6,661 nt of DNA. Origin: HGM04593 sp964423665. Its GTDB lineage: Bacteria; Bacteroidota; Bacteroidia; Bacteroidales; Bacteroidaceae. Shown here piece after piece: positions 6,541-6,661 of this stretch. The notes beneath the pieces were generated by a model. The model was not told where the DNA came from and did not search any database. It worked only from the letters and a program-made list of their open reading frames with translations. Every line of letters starts with the position of its first letter. The stretch's first letter is position 1. The stretch spans positions 1-6,661 of the forward strand of contig CAYRFX010000097.1 of assembly GCA_964423665.1 (NCBI GenBank). Direction: 5' to 3'. The position numbers and the translations under genes were made by a program.

Positions 6541-6606
6541 GTTGCTCAAATAGTGATAAGTGAAAAAAATAACCTTTTTATCGATGTTTTTATACTATTA
6601 TAAATG

Positions 6607-6659
6607 ATGCGAATCAGCAGTTGAAATTCTGCTTTTGATTCATTGTTAAATTATTGATA
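6607..6659. repeat. Right arm of the 53-bp perfect inverted repeat
   Basis: This is the exact reverse complement of 1-53, including the internal imperfect hairpin (6611-6641). Only two bases (TT) follow in the window, so the outer boundary and any target-site duplication cannot be judged. It lies about 95 bp upstream of the glycosidase -33 region. Confidence 0.97.
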
Positions 6660-6661
6660 TT

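Noticed and set aside
6541..6606. Plus-strand promoter (TATACT/TATAAT-like words) reading out through the right arm
   Set aside because: The words resemble an E. coli-type -10 but there is no TAnnTTTG box, which is the relevant consensus in Bacteroidota; AT-rich sequence gives such matches by chance.
1..6661. Circular element (plasmid or phage) suggested by matching ends
   Set aside because: The ends match as inverted, not direct, repeats, and there is no replication gene, so circular closure is not supported.
1..6661. Complete insertion sequence or autonomous transposon bounded by the repeats
   Set aside because: The only gene is a glycosidase. There is no transposase, and target-site duplications cannot be seen because the window ends at the repeats. 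A non-autonomous unit remains possible and is covered in the findings.

Overview
The window is one expression unit from a member of the Bacteroidota, most likely order Bacteroidales. Three things point there: a Bacteroidota-type promoter with a TAnnTTTG -7 box, no Shine-Dalgarno sequence in the AT-rich leader, and a C-terminal tail that resembles a type IX secretion (T9SS) type A sorting domain. The genus cannot be fixed from this sequence; Prevotella-like, Alistipes-like and other Bacteroidales lineages are all possible.

Layout, left to right: a 53-bp repeat arm (1-53); a possible outward-reading minus-strand promoter (71-85) in an AT-rich intergenic stretch; a strong intrinsic terminator (220-263); one very large minus-strand gene (282-6434, 2050 codons); its promoter and leader, with two short palindromes (6435-6540); AT-rich sequence with nothing recognisable (6541-6606); and the second arm of the same 53-bp repeat, inverted and identical (6607-6659).

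The gene encodes a secreted, multimodular glycosidase with two catalytic domains: an N-terminal GH20 beta-N-acetylhexosaminidase and a C-terminal GH33 exo-sialidase. Between them lie about 1100 residues of beta-sandwich, helical, ricin-type beta-trefoil-like and F5/8C (CBM32-like) modules. Catalytic residues of both enzymes appear intact. The protein most likely removes terminal beta-HexNAc and sialic acid from host mucin or glycolipid glycans. Glycans such as Sda/GM2, which carry both sugars on one galactose, are an attractive hypothetical target.

The least explained feature is the perfect 53-bp inverted repeat that brackets the unit, with a possible outward-pointing promoter just inside the left arm. 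This could be an invertible segment, a non-autonomous mobile unit, or two copies of a dispersed palindromic repeat. No recombinase or transposase is encoded in the window.
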